A program made the translations under genes and the position numbers. The notes beneath the pieces were generated by a model. The model searched no databases and was not told the DNA's origin. It saw nothing but the letters and a program-made list of their open reading frames with translations. A stretch of DNA of 64,000 nt from G965216695 sp965216695 (lineage in GTDB: Bacteria; Pseudomonadota; Gammaproteobacteria; Pseudomonadales; Azotimanducaceae), in contig OZ244212.1 of the NCBI GenBank assembly GCA_965216695.1, forward strand, positions 1,674,001 through 1,738,000. Reading direction: 5' to 3'. Below, in pieces: positions 54,786 through 62,545 of this stretch (position 1 is its first letter; each line of letters starts with the position of its first letter).

Positions 54786-56207
54786 TCAGCCGTCGTGCGT
54801 CTTCTCCTCATCGCGGCCATACACGTCGTCGAACCGGACGATGTCGTCCTCGCCGAGGTACGCGCCCACCTGAACTTCGATCAACTCCAGATCGAGTTTG
54901 CCGGGGTTACCAAGACGATGTTGAACGCCCAGCGGAATATAGGTGCTTTCGTTTTCGCTCAGCGTGAAGGTATCGTCCCCGCGGGTAACCTCGGCGGTGC
55001 CGCGAACCACTATCCAGTGCTCGGCGCGATGGAAGTGTTTCTGCAGTGACAACCTCTCTCCGGGCTTCACTTTGATACGCTTGACCTGATAGCGGGTGCC
55101 TTGTCCCACGGACTCGAAGCTCCCCCACGGGCGGAAAACCTCGCGATGTACACGGTATTCAGCGCGTCCGCCGGATTTGAGCCGCGATACGAGCTGCCGC
55201 ACGTCCTGGACGCGGTCGTGCTCGGCAATCAGCACGGCATCCGACGTCTCCACGACGGCCAGATTGCGCACTCCCAGCGTGCCCACGAGCCGATCACGCG
55301 CAAGCACGTACGTATCCTTCGTATCCACGCCAATCACGTCGCCGGAAAAGTGGTTGCCGCAGTCGTCCAGGTCCGACGCCTCCCAGACGGCGGACCAGGA
55401 ACCCACATCGCTCCAGTCGAATTCCGACGGCACCACCACCGCATGTTCGGTGTTCTCCATAACCGCGTAGTCGATCGACTCCGCAGGGCAGTCGCGAAAC
55501 GTATTTCCCGGACGGAAAAAGTCCAGGTCGTCGACGCCACTACGCATCGCCTCCCGCAGGGGCTCGACCATCGCTGGTCTGTGGAGTGACAGTTCCTCCA
55601 TATACCGATCGGATGACAGCACGAACATGCCACTGTTCCACAGGTAACGTCCGTCATCCAGATACGCTTGCGCGGTTTCGGCATCCGGCTTCTCGACAAA
55701 TTTCGCGGCAACACGGACACCCTCCACAGAGTATTCGTCGCCGACACGTACGTAGCCGTAGCCCACCTCGGGCTTGCACGGCCGGATGCCGAACGTCACC
55801 AGGGCACCCTCCCGGGCGGCTCGAACCCCACGTGCTACTGCTTCGGCAAACCCGTCCACGTCGTCAATGAGGTGATCTGCGGGCAGTACGAGAAGAACCT
55901 GGCCGGGTGCGGCGAGCGCCGCAAGCGCTATCGCCGGTGCAGTATTGCGGCCTTCGGGTTCCAGAATGATCTGGCGCCAGGCAATGCCCGCTTCACGGCA
56001 TTGTTCGGCAACTAGAAATCGGTGTTCGTGGTTGCAGACCACCAGTGGTGGATTGGTCGACACCGCGCCCGCACGCGAAAGGGTTCGCTGCAGCAGCGAA
56101 TCGCGCCCGAGGAGTCGATGAAACTGCTTGGGAAACAGATCGCGGGACAACGGCCACAGCCGGCTCCCTGTCCCCCCCGCCAGGATTACCGGGGTGATGT
56201 CTTCCAT
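54786..56207 (-). CDS. manC: Mannose-1-P guanylyltransferase / mannose-6-P isomerase ManC
   Basis: Type II PMI-GMP enzyme that forms GDP-mannose and, via its C-terminal cupin, interconverts fructose-6-P and mannose-6-P. The pyrophosphorylase motif VILAGGTGSRLWPLSR is at residues about 7-22, with FVEKPD in the middle. The isomerase motif QKHFHRAEHWIVVRG lies near residue 410. 473 residues. It sits 50 bp upstream of dnaG and 15 bp downstream of yqeY on the same strand, an unusual site inside the macromolecular-synthesis operon. It supplies Gmd and Fcl of the glycan island. Confidence 0.96.
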   Translation of the reverse strand: MEDITPVILAGGTGSRLWPLSRDLFPKQFHRLLGRDSLLQRTLSRAGAVSTNPPLVVCNHEHRFLVAEQCREAGIAWRQIILEPEGRNTAPAIALAALAAPGQVLLVLPADHLIDDVDGFAEAVARGVRAAREGALVTFGIRPCKPEVGYGYVRVGDEYSVEGVRVAAKFVEKPDAETAQAYLDDGRYLWNSGMFVLSSDRYMEELSLHRPAMVEPLREAMRSGVDDLDFFRPGNTFRDCPAESIDYAVMENTEHAVVVPSEFDWSDVGSWSAVWEASDLDDCGNHFSGDVIGVDTKDTYVLARDRLVGTLGVRNLAVVETSDAVLIAEHDRVQDVRQLVSRLKSGGRAEYRVHREVFRPWGSFESVGQGTRYQVKRIKVKPGERLSLQKHFHRAEHWIVVRGTAEVTRGDDTFTLSENESTYIPLGVQHRLGNPGKLDLELIEVQVGAYLGEDDIVRFDDVYGRDEEKTHDG

Positions 56208-56222
56208 GCTGCCTCCCGGCGC

Positions 56223-56678
56223 TTACCCGAGCCTGGATTTTACCAGCGCACTGACTGCGCCGAGGTCGGCGCGGCCCTCCACCAGTGTTTTCACCACAGC
56301 CATCACCGCGCCCATGTCGCGCATAGACGTCGCGCCGGTGTCACCAATCGCCTGGTCGACTGCCTTCTCGATTTCGGCGTCGGTAAGGGGCTGCGGCATG
56401 AACTCGCCGATCAGATCGATCTCGAAACGCTCCTGCGCGGCCAGATCGTCGCGTCCAGCCTGTTCGAACTGCGCCAACGCATCCCGCCGTTGTTTGAGCA
56501 TCCGGCCGAGCACGGCCAGCACATCCTGATCTGACAGATCACGACGTTCGTCCACTTCCACCCGTTTCAGCTCCGCGTTCATGACCCGCAACGCCGCAAC
56601 CCGCTGCTTGGCGCGGGCCTTCATCGCCTCTTTCGTGGATTGTGAGATGCGTTCTCGAAGACTGTCGGCGGTAGACAT
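56223..56678 (-). CDS. yqeY: YqeY-family protein (GatB tail-like)
   Basis: 151 residues, all-helical, homologous to the C-terminal domain of GatB. Typical motifs are AMKARAKQRVAALRVM near the start and the ending AVVKTLVEGRADLGAVSALVK. Often found between rpsU and dnaG in bacteria, as here. It may bind tRNA, as the GatB tail does, but its function is not established. Confidence 0.92.
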   Translation of the reverse strand: MSTADSLRERISQSTKEAMKARAKQRVAALRVMNAELKRVEVDERRDLSDQDVLAVLGRMLKQRRDALAQFEQAGRDDLAAQERFEIDLIGEFMPQPLTDAEIEKAVDQAIGDTGATSMRDMGAVMAVVKTLVEGRADLGAVSALVKSRLG

Positions 56679-56740
56679 AGACGCTGCCTCGGGTCAGCCA
56701 GGACGACTGGCGCGCCCGGAGGAGAATACCCGGGCGTAAA

Positions 56741-56956
56741 TCAGTAGTTTTTCTCGAATCGACGCGATTCGCGCTGAAGCTTCTTGAGGTGTCGTTTCAC
56801 CGCTGCTGCAGCCTTGCGCTTGCGGACCGCGGTAGGTTTCTCGTAGAACTCGCGACGACGCACCTCGGACAGTACGCCTGCCTTCTCGCACGAGCGCTTG
56901 AAGCGCCGAAGCGCAACATCGAAGGGCTCGTTTTCTTTGACTTTGACACTCGGCAT
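56741..56956 (-). CDS. rpsU: 30S ribosomal protein bS21
   Basis: 71 residues: MPSVKVKENEPFDVALRRFK start, then RSCEKAGVLSEVRRREFYEKP and a very basic tail ending FEKNY, nearly identical in layout to E. coli S21. First gene of the macromolecular-synthesis operon. The start is ATG 56956; the large frame around it that extends to 57997 is the shadow of tsaD. Confidence 0.98.
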   Translation of the reverse strand: MPSVKVKENEPFDVALRRFKRSCEKAGVLSEVRRREFYEKPTAVRKRKAAAAVKRHLKKLQRESRRFEKNY

Positions 56957-56994
56957 GGACGCGCGGATGCCCTCGATTCCGTAAAAGGGCGGCG

Positions 56995-57023
56995 ATTCTA
57001 CTGAACTCCCGCACGGCTTGCAA
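56995..57023 (-). promoter_or_regulatory. Promoter of the rpsU operon
   Basis: On minus, TTGCAA (complement of 57018-57023) and TAGAAT (56995-57000) are separated by 17 bp, and the -10 is 38 bp upstream of the rpsU start. The -10 matches the consensus in 5 of 6 positions. TTGCAA is palindromic and may also be used on plus for tsaD, with TATGCT at 57039-57044 at a short 15-bp spacing. Confidence 0.6.
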
Positions 57024-57097
57024 AGCACTGGAGCACGGTATGCTGCACTCGGGCCGACCGTGCAACGGCGCCGTCGCGCGGATGATAAGCTCGCTCC

Positions 57098-58195
57098 ATG
57101 GCAACCCCGTACAGCGCTCCAGACCCGGTGGGACCCGTGCTCGGCATCGAAACCTCTTGCGATGAAACGGGCCTGGCAATCTACCAACCGGACCGCGGCA
57201 TCGTTGCCGAGCAGTTGCACTCGCAGGTTGCGATCCACACCCGCTACGGCGGGGTGGTACCTGAGCTCGCTTCCCGGGATCACGTGCGTCGCCTGGTTCC
57301 GCTGCTGTCGGCCGTGCTGGAACAAGCCAACCTCTCCGCGCGCGACCTCGCAGGAATCGCATACACGGCCGGTCCCGGTCTGTTGGGCGCGTTGCTGGTC
57401 GGCGCAACGTTCGGTCGCACGCTGGCCTGGCGCCTCAACGTCCCGGCCGTGGGCGTACACCATATGGAGGCGCATCTGCTGGCGCCCTTGCTCGCCGATC
57501 AGGCGATTGCGTACCCGTTCGTGGCACTGCTGGTATCCGGGGGGCACACGCAGTTGGTCCACGTGGCTGCGCCCGGGCGCTACGAGATTCTGGGCGAGTC
57601 CGTCGACGACGCCGCGGGCGAGGCGTTCGACAAAGTCGCGAAGATGCTGGATCTGGGGTACCCGGGCGGACCCGAGGTCGCTCGGCTTGCAAACCGGGGC
57701 GACCCAAACCGATTCGATTTCCCGCGACCAATGACCGGCAAACCAGGGCTCGATTTCAGCTTCTCGGGGTTGAAAACGTTCACAATGAACACGTTGGCGG
57801 GCATTCCCGAACCCTCCGACCAGGATCGCGCCGACATCGCCCGTGCGTTCGAAGAGGCCGTAGTAGACACGCTCGTCATCAAGTGCCGGCGCGCGATACG
57901 CCACACCGGTTGCGCGCACCTGGTGATGGCCGGAGGCGTTGCGGCCAACCGGCGCCTGCGCACTGCTCTCGCGGATCGACTCGATGTCGACGTGCACTAC
58001 CCACCGGCATCGTTGTGTACCGACAACGGCGCAATGATCGCGTACGCTGGAGCACTACGACTCGCGGCTGGAGAGCGAAGTGACCTGGCTATCGCGACCC
58101 GCGCGCGCTGGCCGTTGAACGAGCTCGAGCCTCTTCTAGACATAAGGAATGTAGACAGAGAGGACGGCGGAAAAGCCGGCAGAAAGGCCAGCTGA
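57098..58195 (+). CDS. tsaD: tRNA t6A37 threonylcarbamoyltransferase TsaD
   Basis: Transfers the threonylcarbamoyl group to A37 of ANN-decoding tRNAs, with TsaB and TsaE. ASKHA fold: GIETSCDETGLAIY at the start, the iron-binding HHMEAH (near residue 125), and LMAGGVAANRRLR. 365 residues. Divergent from rpsU, as in E. coli. The substrate set includes the Ile2 tRNA encoded at 50945-51021. Confidence 0.97.
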   Translation: MATPYSAPDPVGPVLGIETSCDETGLAIYQPDRGIVAEQLHSQVAIHTRYGGVVPELASRDHVRRLVPLLSAVLEQANLSARDLAGIAYTAGPGLLGALLVGATFGRTLAWRLNVPAVGVHHMEAHLLAPLLADQAIAYPFVALLVSGGHTQLVHVAAPGRYEILGESVDDAAGEAFDKVAKMLDLGYPGGPEVARLANRGDPNRFDFPRPMTGKPGLDFSFSGLKTFTMNTLAGIPEPSDQDRADIARAFEEAVVDTLVIKCRRAIRHTGCAHLVMAGGVAANRRLRTALADRLDVDVHYPPASLCTDNGAMIAYAGALRLAAGERSDLAIATRARWPLNELEPLLDIRNVDREDGGKAGRKAS

Positions 58196-58202
58196 AAGCA
58201 CC

Positions 58203-58565
58203 ATGGACTGGATCCGAATCGAGTCGCTCCAGGTGCACGCTACGATCGGCGTGCACGACTGGGAACAGCAGATCCGACAGGCGCTCGGCATTTCCGTTTC
58301 GCTCGGCCGACGCGAGCTGGGCGCTACTGACCGGCTGACAGACACGATCGACTACGCAGCCGTCGTCGTTCAGGTGCGCGACATTGCGGCGCGCCAGCCT
58401 TACCAATTGATCGAGCACCTCGCCCAATGTATAGCGGAAGAGCTGGTGCACGAGCATGCACCGGTACTGGTGCGTGTGGACATACTGAAACCCGACGCGA
58501 TACCCGGCGCGTCCGGCATCACCTGTACCGTCACACGCGCCTCGGAAGAACAACGCCCGAAATAG
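58203..58565 (+). CDS. folB: Dihydroneopterin aldolase FolB
   Basis: Folate-pathway enzyme that cleaves dihydroneopterin to hydroxymethyl-dihydropterin. LQVHATIGVHDWEQ with the conserved Glu and the ILKPDAIPGA motif with the catalytic Lys are present. 120 residues. It lies 7 bp behind tsaD; folK is not adjacent. Confidence 0.94.
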   Translation: MDWIRIESLQVHATIGVHDWEQQIRQALGISVSLGRRELGATDRLTDTIDYAAVVVQVRDIAARQPYQLIEHLAQCIAEELVHEHAPVLVRVDILKPDAIPGASGITCTVTRASEEQRPK

Positions 58566-58568
58566 TCT

Positions 58569-58584
58569 CGGCCATCGGTGGCCG
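58569..58584. terminator. Possible hairpin terminator between folB and cca
   Basis: CGGCCA-TCGG-TGGCCG forms a perfect 6-bp stem with a 4-nt loop in the 24-bp convergent gap, so it could act in both directions. No T-run follows, so intrinsic termination would be weak. Confidence 0.4.
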
Positions 58585-58589
58585 GCCAG

Positions 58590-59669
58590 CTATCCGGGGC
58601 GCTGTGCCTGCCGCAAACGGTTGCCGCGCCAACGCCTCAGCGCACTGCCAAGTGCCGCACCCTCAATATCGAGAGCCCTCAGGCGTGTGGTTTCCACCGC
58701 AGCGTCGCGTCGGATGTCCGCAACCGCGTGCTGCAGCGCGTCGAGTGAAGCCGGATCGACAGCTGCGCTCTCGATCGCGACCAGCGCATCCAGCCACACT
58801 GGTTCGCGAAACGCACCGGCTGCATGCAGAGCTTTTTCGAGCTCCTCCGCCGCCATGTTCCGCCAGTCCGCGATCACCCCGCTCCATTCGGCCGTAAGCA
58901 TCGCCAGACGCCGGTACCGGTTGGGTACGCGCAACCGATCACACAGCGCGGAAGCCGCCCGCGGATCGAGTCCTGCGCACATCCAGCCAAACTGCAGCCA
59001 GTCGTCCCGCGACAACCGCGCCGGAAAGCGAATCTCCCGCTCGATCAATTCCACGAACCAGGGGCGCATCGCTCCGCAGTCGCCGAGCACATGGAAGAAC
59101 CGCGCGGGCGCGTCAGCGCTCAGTGCCTTGCGCGTCTCCTGCCAAACGCGCTCCGCACTCAGCTCGATTGTCTGCCCCTCGGCAACCATCGAACGAAGTA
59201 ACGCGAGCGTGCGTTGTGCCACGGAGAAGTCCGGCAACTGCGCCGCAAAGCGCGCAACCCGAAACACCCGCAGCGGGTCTTCGGCGAACGCCTCCGACAC
59301 GTGACGAAGCACCCTGTCCTGCAGATCACGCCGACCGTCGAACGGGTCGATGATGTCACCGTTCGTGCTCATCGCCATCGCATTGATGGTCAGGTCCCGT
59401 CGCTCGAGATCGTCCTCGAGCGTCACGCTCGCGTCGGCAGACCACGTGAACCCACGGTGACCCGGCCCGGACTTTCGTTCCGTGCGCGCCAATGCATATT
59501 CTTCCGAACTCTGCGGATGCAGGTACACGGGAAAATCCTTGCCAACCGGGCGATAGCCCGAATCGATCATCTGTTGCGGTGACGCACCAACAACCACCCA
59601 GTCCCGGTCGCCGCCCGGGCGGCCGAGCAGACGGTCACGAACCGCACCACCAACCAGATATACGTCCAT
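58590..59669 (-). CDS. cca: CCA tRNA nucleotidyltransferase
   Basis: Adds or repairs the tRNA 3' CCA. Class II nucleotidyltransferase: VYLVGGAVRDRLLGR start, catalytic DRDW, LERRDLTINAMA and DPLRVFRVARFAAQL. 359 residues from ATG 59669. It lacks the C-terminal HD phosphohydrolase domain present in the 412-residue E. coli protein. The tRNA here already encodes CCA, so the role would be repair. Confidence 0.95.
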   Translation of the reverse strand: MDVYLVGGAVRDRLLGRPGGDRDWVVVGASPQQMIDSGYRPVGKDFPVYLHPQSSEEYALARTERKSGPGHRGFTWSADASVTLEDDLERRDLTINAMAMSTNGDIIDPFDGRRDLQDRVLRHVSEAFAEDPLRVFRVARFAAQLPDFSVAQRTLALLRSMVAEGQTIELSAERVWQETRKALSADAPARFFHVLGDCGAMRPWFVELIEREIRFPARLSRDDWLQFGWMCAGLDPRAASALCDRLRVPNRYRRLAMLTAEWSGVIADWRNMAAEELEKALHAAGAFREPVWLDALVAIESAAVDPASLDALQHAVADIRRDAAVETTRLRALDIEGAALGSALRRWRGNRLRQAQRPG

Positions 59670-59764
59670 GCTGCATTGTATCGCCCGCGGCGGGCTGCGT
59701 TTGCGTGGACCAGCCTCCAACGGTTAAGGAGTCTCTGAAGAATTATCGTCGACTCAGAGCTTCC

Positions 59765-61273
59765 CTAGGATTCCGCGGGGCAGGTTTCCGTAGCTACCAC
59801 TTCGTCGTTCCACACGGATTCGAGTCGTACCGGAAATCCCCAGAGACGATGAAGGTGTTTCAGAACCTCGGACGTAGAGCGATTCAGCGGACGCCGTTGA
59901 TGCTGCGTATGACGCAACTCCAGCTGGCGATTGCCGCGAAGGTCCACGTTCACGATCTGAATGTTGGGTTCGCGATCCCCGAGATTGTACTGAGACGACA
60001 ACAGTTCGCGCACGCGGCGATAGCCGTCGCTGTCGTGAATCGCCGACACCTCGTACGCGTTCTCTTTGTCGTCGTCCACCACCGCAAACAGTTTGAGTTC
60101 ACGCATCACCTTCGGAGACAGGTATTGCAGAATGAAGCTGTCATCTTTGAAGTCACGCATTGCCATATGCATCGACTCGCGCCAGTCGCTGCCGGCCAGA
60201 TGCGGAAACCACTCGCGGTCTTCGTCCGTCGGCTCCTCACACATTCTGCGAATGTCACTGAAGATCGCAAATCCCAGCGCGTACGGATTGACACCGCGAT
60301 ACCCCGGGTGGTCGAACGACGGCTGAAAGATGACGCTCGTGTGAGACGAGAGAAATTCCATCATGAACCCATCGTCCACGAGACCCCGGTCGTACATGGT
60401 GTTAATCAGCGTGTAATGCCAGAACGTCGCCCAGCCTTCGTTCATCACCTGCGTCTGACGCTGCGGATAAAAGTACTGGGACACCTTGCGAACGATCCGC
60501 ACAATCTCGCGCTCCCAGGGCTCAAGCAAGGGTGCGTTTTTCTCAATGAAATACAGCAGGTTCTCCTGCGGCTCTTCCAGGTACTGCTGCTCTGCATCGG
60601 AAGGCGCAGCGTCTACCACCGGAAGCGTTCGCCAGAGGTCGTTCAAGTTGCGCTGAATGTACTCCCTGCGCTCGGCCTGACGCCGCCGTTCTTCTTCGGC
60701 GGAAATGGGATACGGGCGTTTGTAGCGATCAACGCCGTAGTTCATCAGCGCATGGCAGGAATCGAGCAGCCGTTCCACCTCCTCGATGCCGTACTTTTCC
60801 TCACACTCCAGAATGTAGCTCTTCGCAAACACCAGATAGTCGACAATCGCGGTCGCGTCAGTCCATGTACGAAAGAGGTAATTACCCTTGAAAAACGAGT
60901 TGTGGCCGTAACAGGCATGGGCAATCACGAGCGCCTGCATCATTGCCGTATTTTCTTCCATCAGATACGCAATGCAGGGATTCGAGTTGATGACAATCTC
61001 GTAGGCTAGGCCCATCGCACCGCGCTGGTAGTTGCCTTCTACTTCCACGAAGCGTTTGCCGAAGGACCAGTGGCTGTAACCTACCGGCATACCGATGGAC
61101 GCATACGCATCCAGCATCTGGTCAGAGCGAATGATCTCAATCTGATTCGGGTAGGTATCCAGGCCGAACTCTGCTGCAATATCCGAGATCTGGCGGTCGT
61201 ACTCGGCGATCAGCTCGAACGTCCAGTCGCTTCCCCGCGACAGATACGCACTGTTCCTCGCTGCGCTGCTCAT
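59765..61273 (-). CDS. SpoVR/YcgB-family protein
   Basis: 502 residues of the SpoVR family: HWSFGKRFVEVE-like start region, IAHACYGHNSFFKGNYLF, MNEGWATFWHYTLIN and PYALGFAIFSDI are all diagnostic. The biochemical activity is unknown; the conserved His/Glu sets suggest a metal site. Part of the prkA-yeaH-spoVR cluster that is stress- or starvation-linked in several bacteria. It overlaps yeaH by 4 nt. Confidence 0.95.
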   Translation of the reverse strand: MSSAARNSAYLSRGSDWTFELIAEYDRQISDIAAEFGLDTYPNQIEIIRSDQMLDAYASIGMPVGYSHWSFGKRFVEVEGNYQRGAMGLAYEIVINSNPCIAYLMEENTAMMQALVIAHACYGHNSFFKGNYLFRTWTDATAIVDYLVFAKSYILECEEKYGIEEVERLLDSCHALMNYGVDRYKRPYPISAEEERRRQAERREYIQRNLNDLWRTLPVVDAAPSDAEQQYLEEPQENLLYFIEKNAPLLEPWEREIVRIVRKVSQYFYPQRQTQVMNEGWATFWHYTLINTMYDRGLVDDGFMMEFLSSHTSVIFQPSFDHPGYRGVNPYALGFAIFSDIRRMCEEPTDEDREWFPHLAGSDWRESMHMAMRDFKDDSFILQYLSPKVMRELKLFAVVDDDKENAYEVSAIHDSDGYRRVRELLSSQYNLGDREPNIQIVNVDLRGNRQLELRHTQHQRRPLNRSTSEVLKHLHRLWGFPVRLESVWNDEVVATETCPAES

Positions 61274-62535
61274 GCCGCATCCCGCTTCTGAAACAGTTCA
61301 TGGAACACCGGAAAGATGTCCTTCGCTTCCCGAATCTGTCGCTGCGCAAAGTATTCAGACGCATCGCCCGCCAGTTGTTCGTATTCGCGCCACAACGCTT
61401 GATGCGCCCGTTTGGTGATCTCCACGTACGCAAAGTACTGCACCGCAGGGAGAATGCGCTCGGCCAAGAGCTTGCGACAGATCGGCGAATCGTCGTTCCA
61501 GTTGTCGCCGTCGGACGCCTGCGCCCCGTAGATGTTCCACTCATTAGGCGAATACCGATCGTCAATGATCTCGGCCATCAGTTTCAACGCGCTCGATACC
61601 ACTGTTCCACCCGTCTCCCGCGAATAGAAAAACTCCTGTTCGTCCACTTCTTTCGCCACGGTGTGGTGTCGGATGAAGACAATCTCGGTACGCTGATAGT
61701 GGCGTTTGAGAAACAGGTACAGAAGCAGATAGAAGCGCTTCGCCAGATCTTTGATGTGCTGGTCCATCGAACCCGACACATCCATCAGACAGAACATCAC
61801 CGCCTGTGACGTCGGCACGGGCTTCTTCTGTACCAACCGATACCGCAGATCCGTCGGATCCAGGAATGGGACCCGGGCAATCTGGCGCTCGAGGTCCGCG
61901 ATCGTCTCGCGGTGGCGCAGCGAGCCGACCTCGTCGCCTATTGACTGCGCTTCGTCGAGCGCGCGTTCGGCTTCCCGAAGCTGCCTGCGCCGATCTCCGG
62001 TGAGCGCGAGCTTACGCATTTTGGCGGCCTGCATGGAGCGCACGACGGACAAACGCGCAGGAATGCCGTCACTCACGTAGCCACCGTGGCGGAACTCGAA
62101 ACTCGCATCACCCTTCAACCGGCGTTTCGTCAGATTGGGCAGCTCCAGATCCTCAAACAGAAACCCGAGAAACTCGTCTTCGGTCAATGTGAACGCAAAG
62201 TCGTCCAGCCCCTCGCCCGAGTTGCTGGCGTCACCTTCGCCGCTCCCGGCACCGCCACCACCCGGCTTCTCGATGCGATCGCCCGCTATGAATTTTCGAT
62301 TGCCCGGATGAACCACGCTGCGCACCCCGCCTGGACCGTGCCCGAACGTAGGCTCGGAGATGTCCTTCGCGGGTATTACCACCTGCTCGCCGCGTTCCAT
62401 ATCCGTGATGCTGCGGCTGTCCACAGCATCCGATACGGCCTTCTGAATGTGGGCCCGGTAGCGCTTCAGAAAGCGTTGCCGGTTGACCGTGCTCTTGTTC
62501 CTGGCATTCAGCCTCCGATCAATCACATAGGACAC
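61270..62535 (-). CDS. yeaH: YeaH/YhbH-family VWA protein (DUF444)
   Basis: 421 residues. A charged N-terminal region with IDRRLNARNKSTVNRQRFL and a Gly-rich segment precedes a VWA-like domain with the MIDAS motif DVSGSMDQ. It commonly partners PrkA; in E. coli YeaG and YeaH act together under nitrogen starvation. 10 bp downstream of prkA and overlapping spoVR. Confidence 0.95.
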   Translation of the reverse strand: MSYVIDRRLNARNKSTVNRQRFLKRYRAHIQKAVSDAVDSRSITDMERGEQVVIPAKDISEPTFGHGPGGVRSVVHPGNRKFIAGDRIEKPGGGGAGSGEGDASNSGEGLDDFAFTLTEDEFLGFLFEDLELPNLTKRRLKGDASFEFRHGGYVSDGIPARLSVVRSMQAAKMRKLALTGDRRRQLREAERALDEAQSIGDEVGSLRHRETIADLERQIARVPFLDPTDLRYRLVQKKPVPTSQAVMFCLMDVSGSMDQHIKDLAKRFYLLLYLFLKRHYQRTEIVFIRHHTVAKEVDEQEFFYSRETGGTVVSSALKLMAEIIDDRYSPNEWNIYGAQASDGDNWNDDSPICRKLLAERILPAVQYFAYVEITKRAHQALWREYEQLAGDASEYFAQRQIREAKDIFPVFHELFQKRDAA

Positions 62536-62545
62536 AACTCGCCCC

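Noticed and set aside
56741..57997. 418-residue frame ending in bS21
   Set aside because: Only the last 71 residues are a real protein (rpsU); the rest is antisense to tsaD.
59492..61009. 505-residue open frame on plus opposite spoVR
   Set aside because: Shadow of a well-supported SpoVR gene, with no domain or ribosome-binding site.
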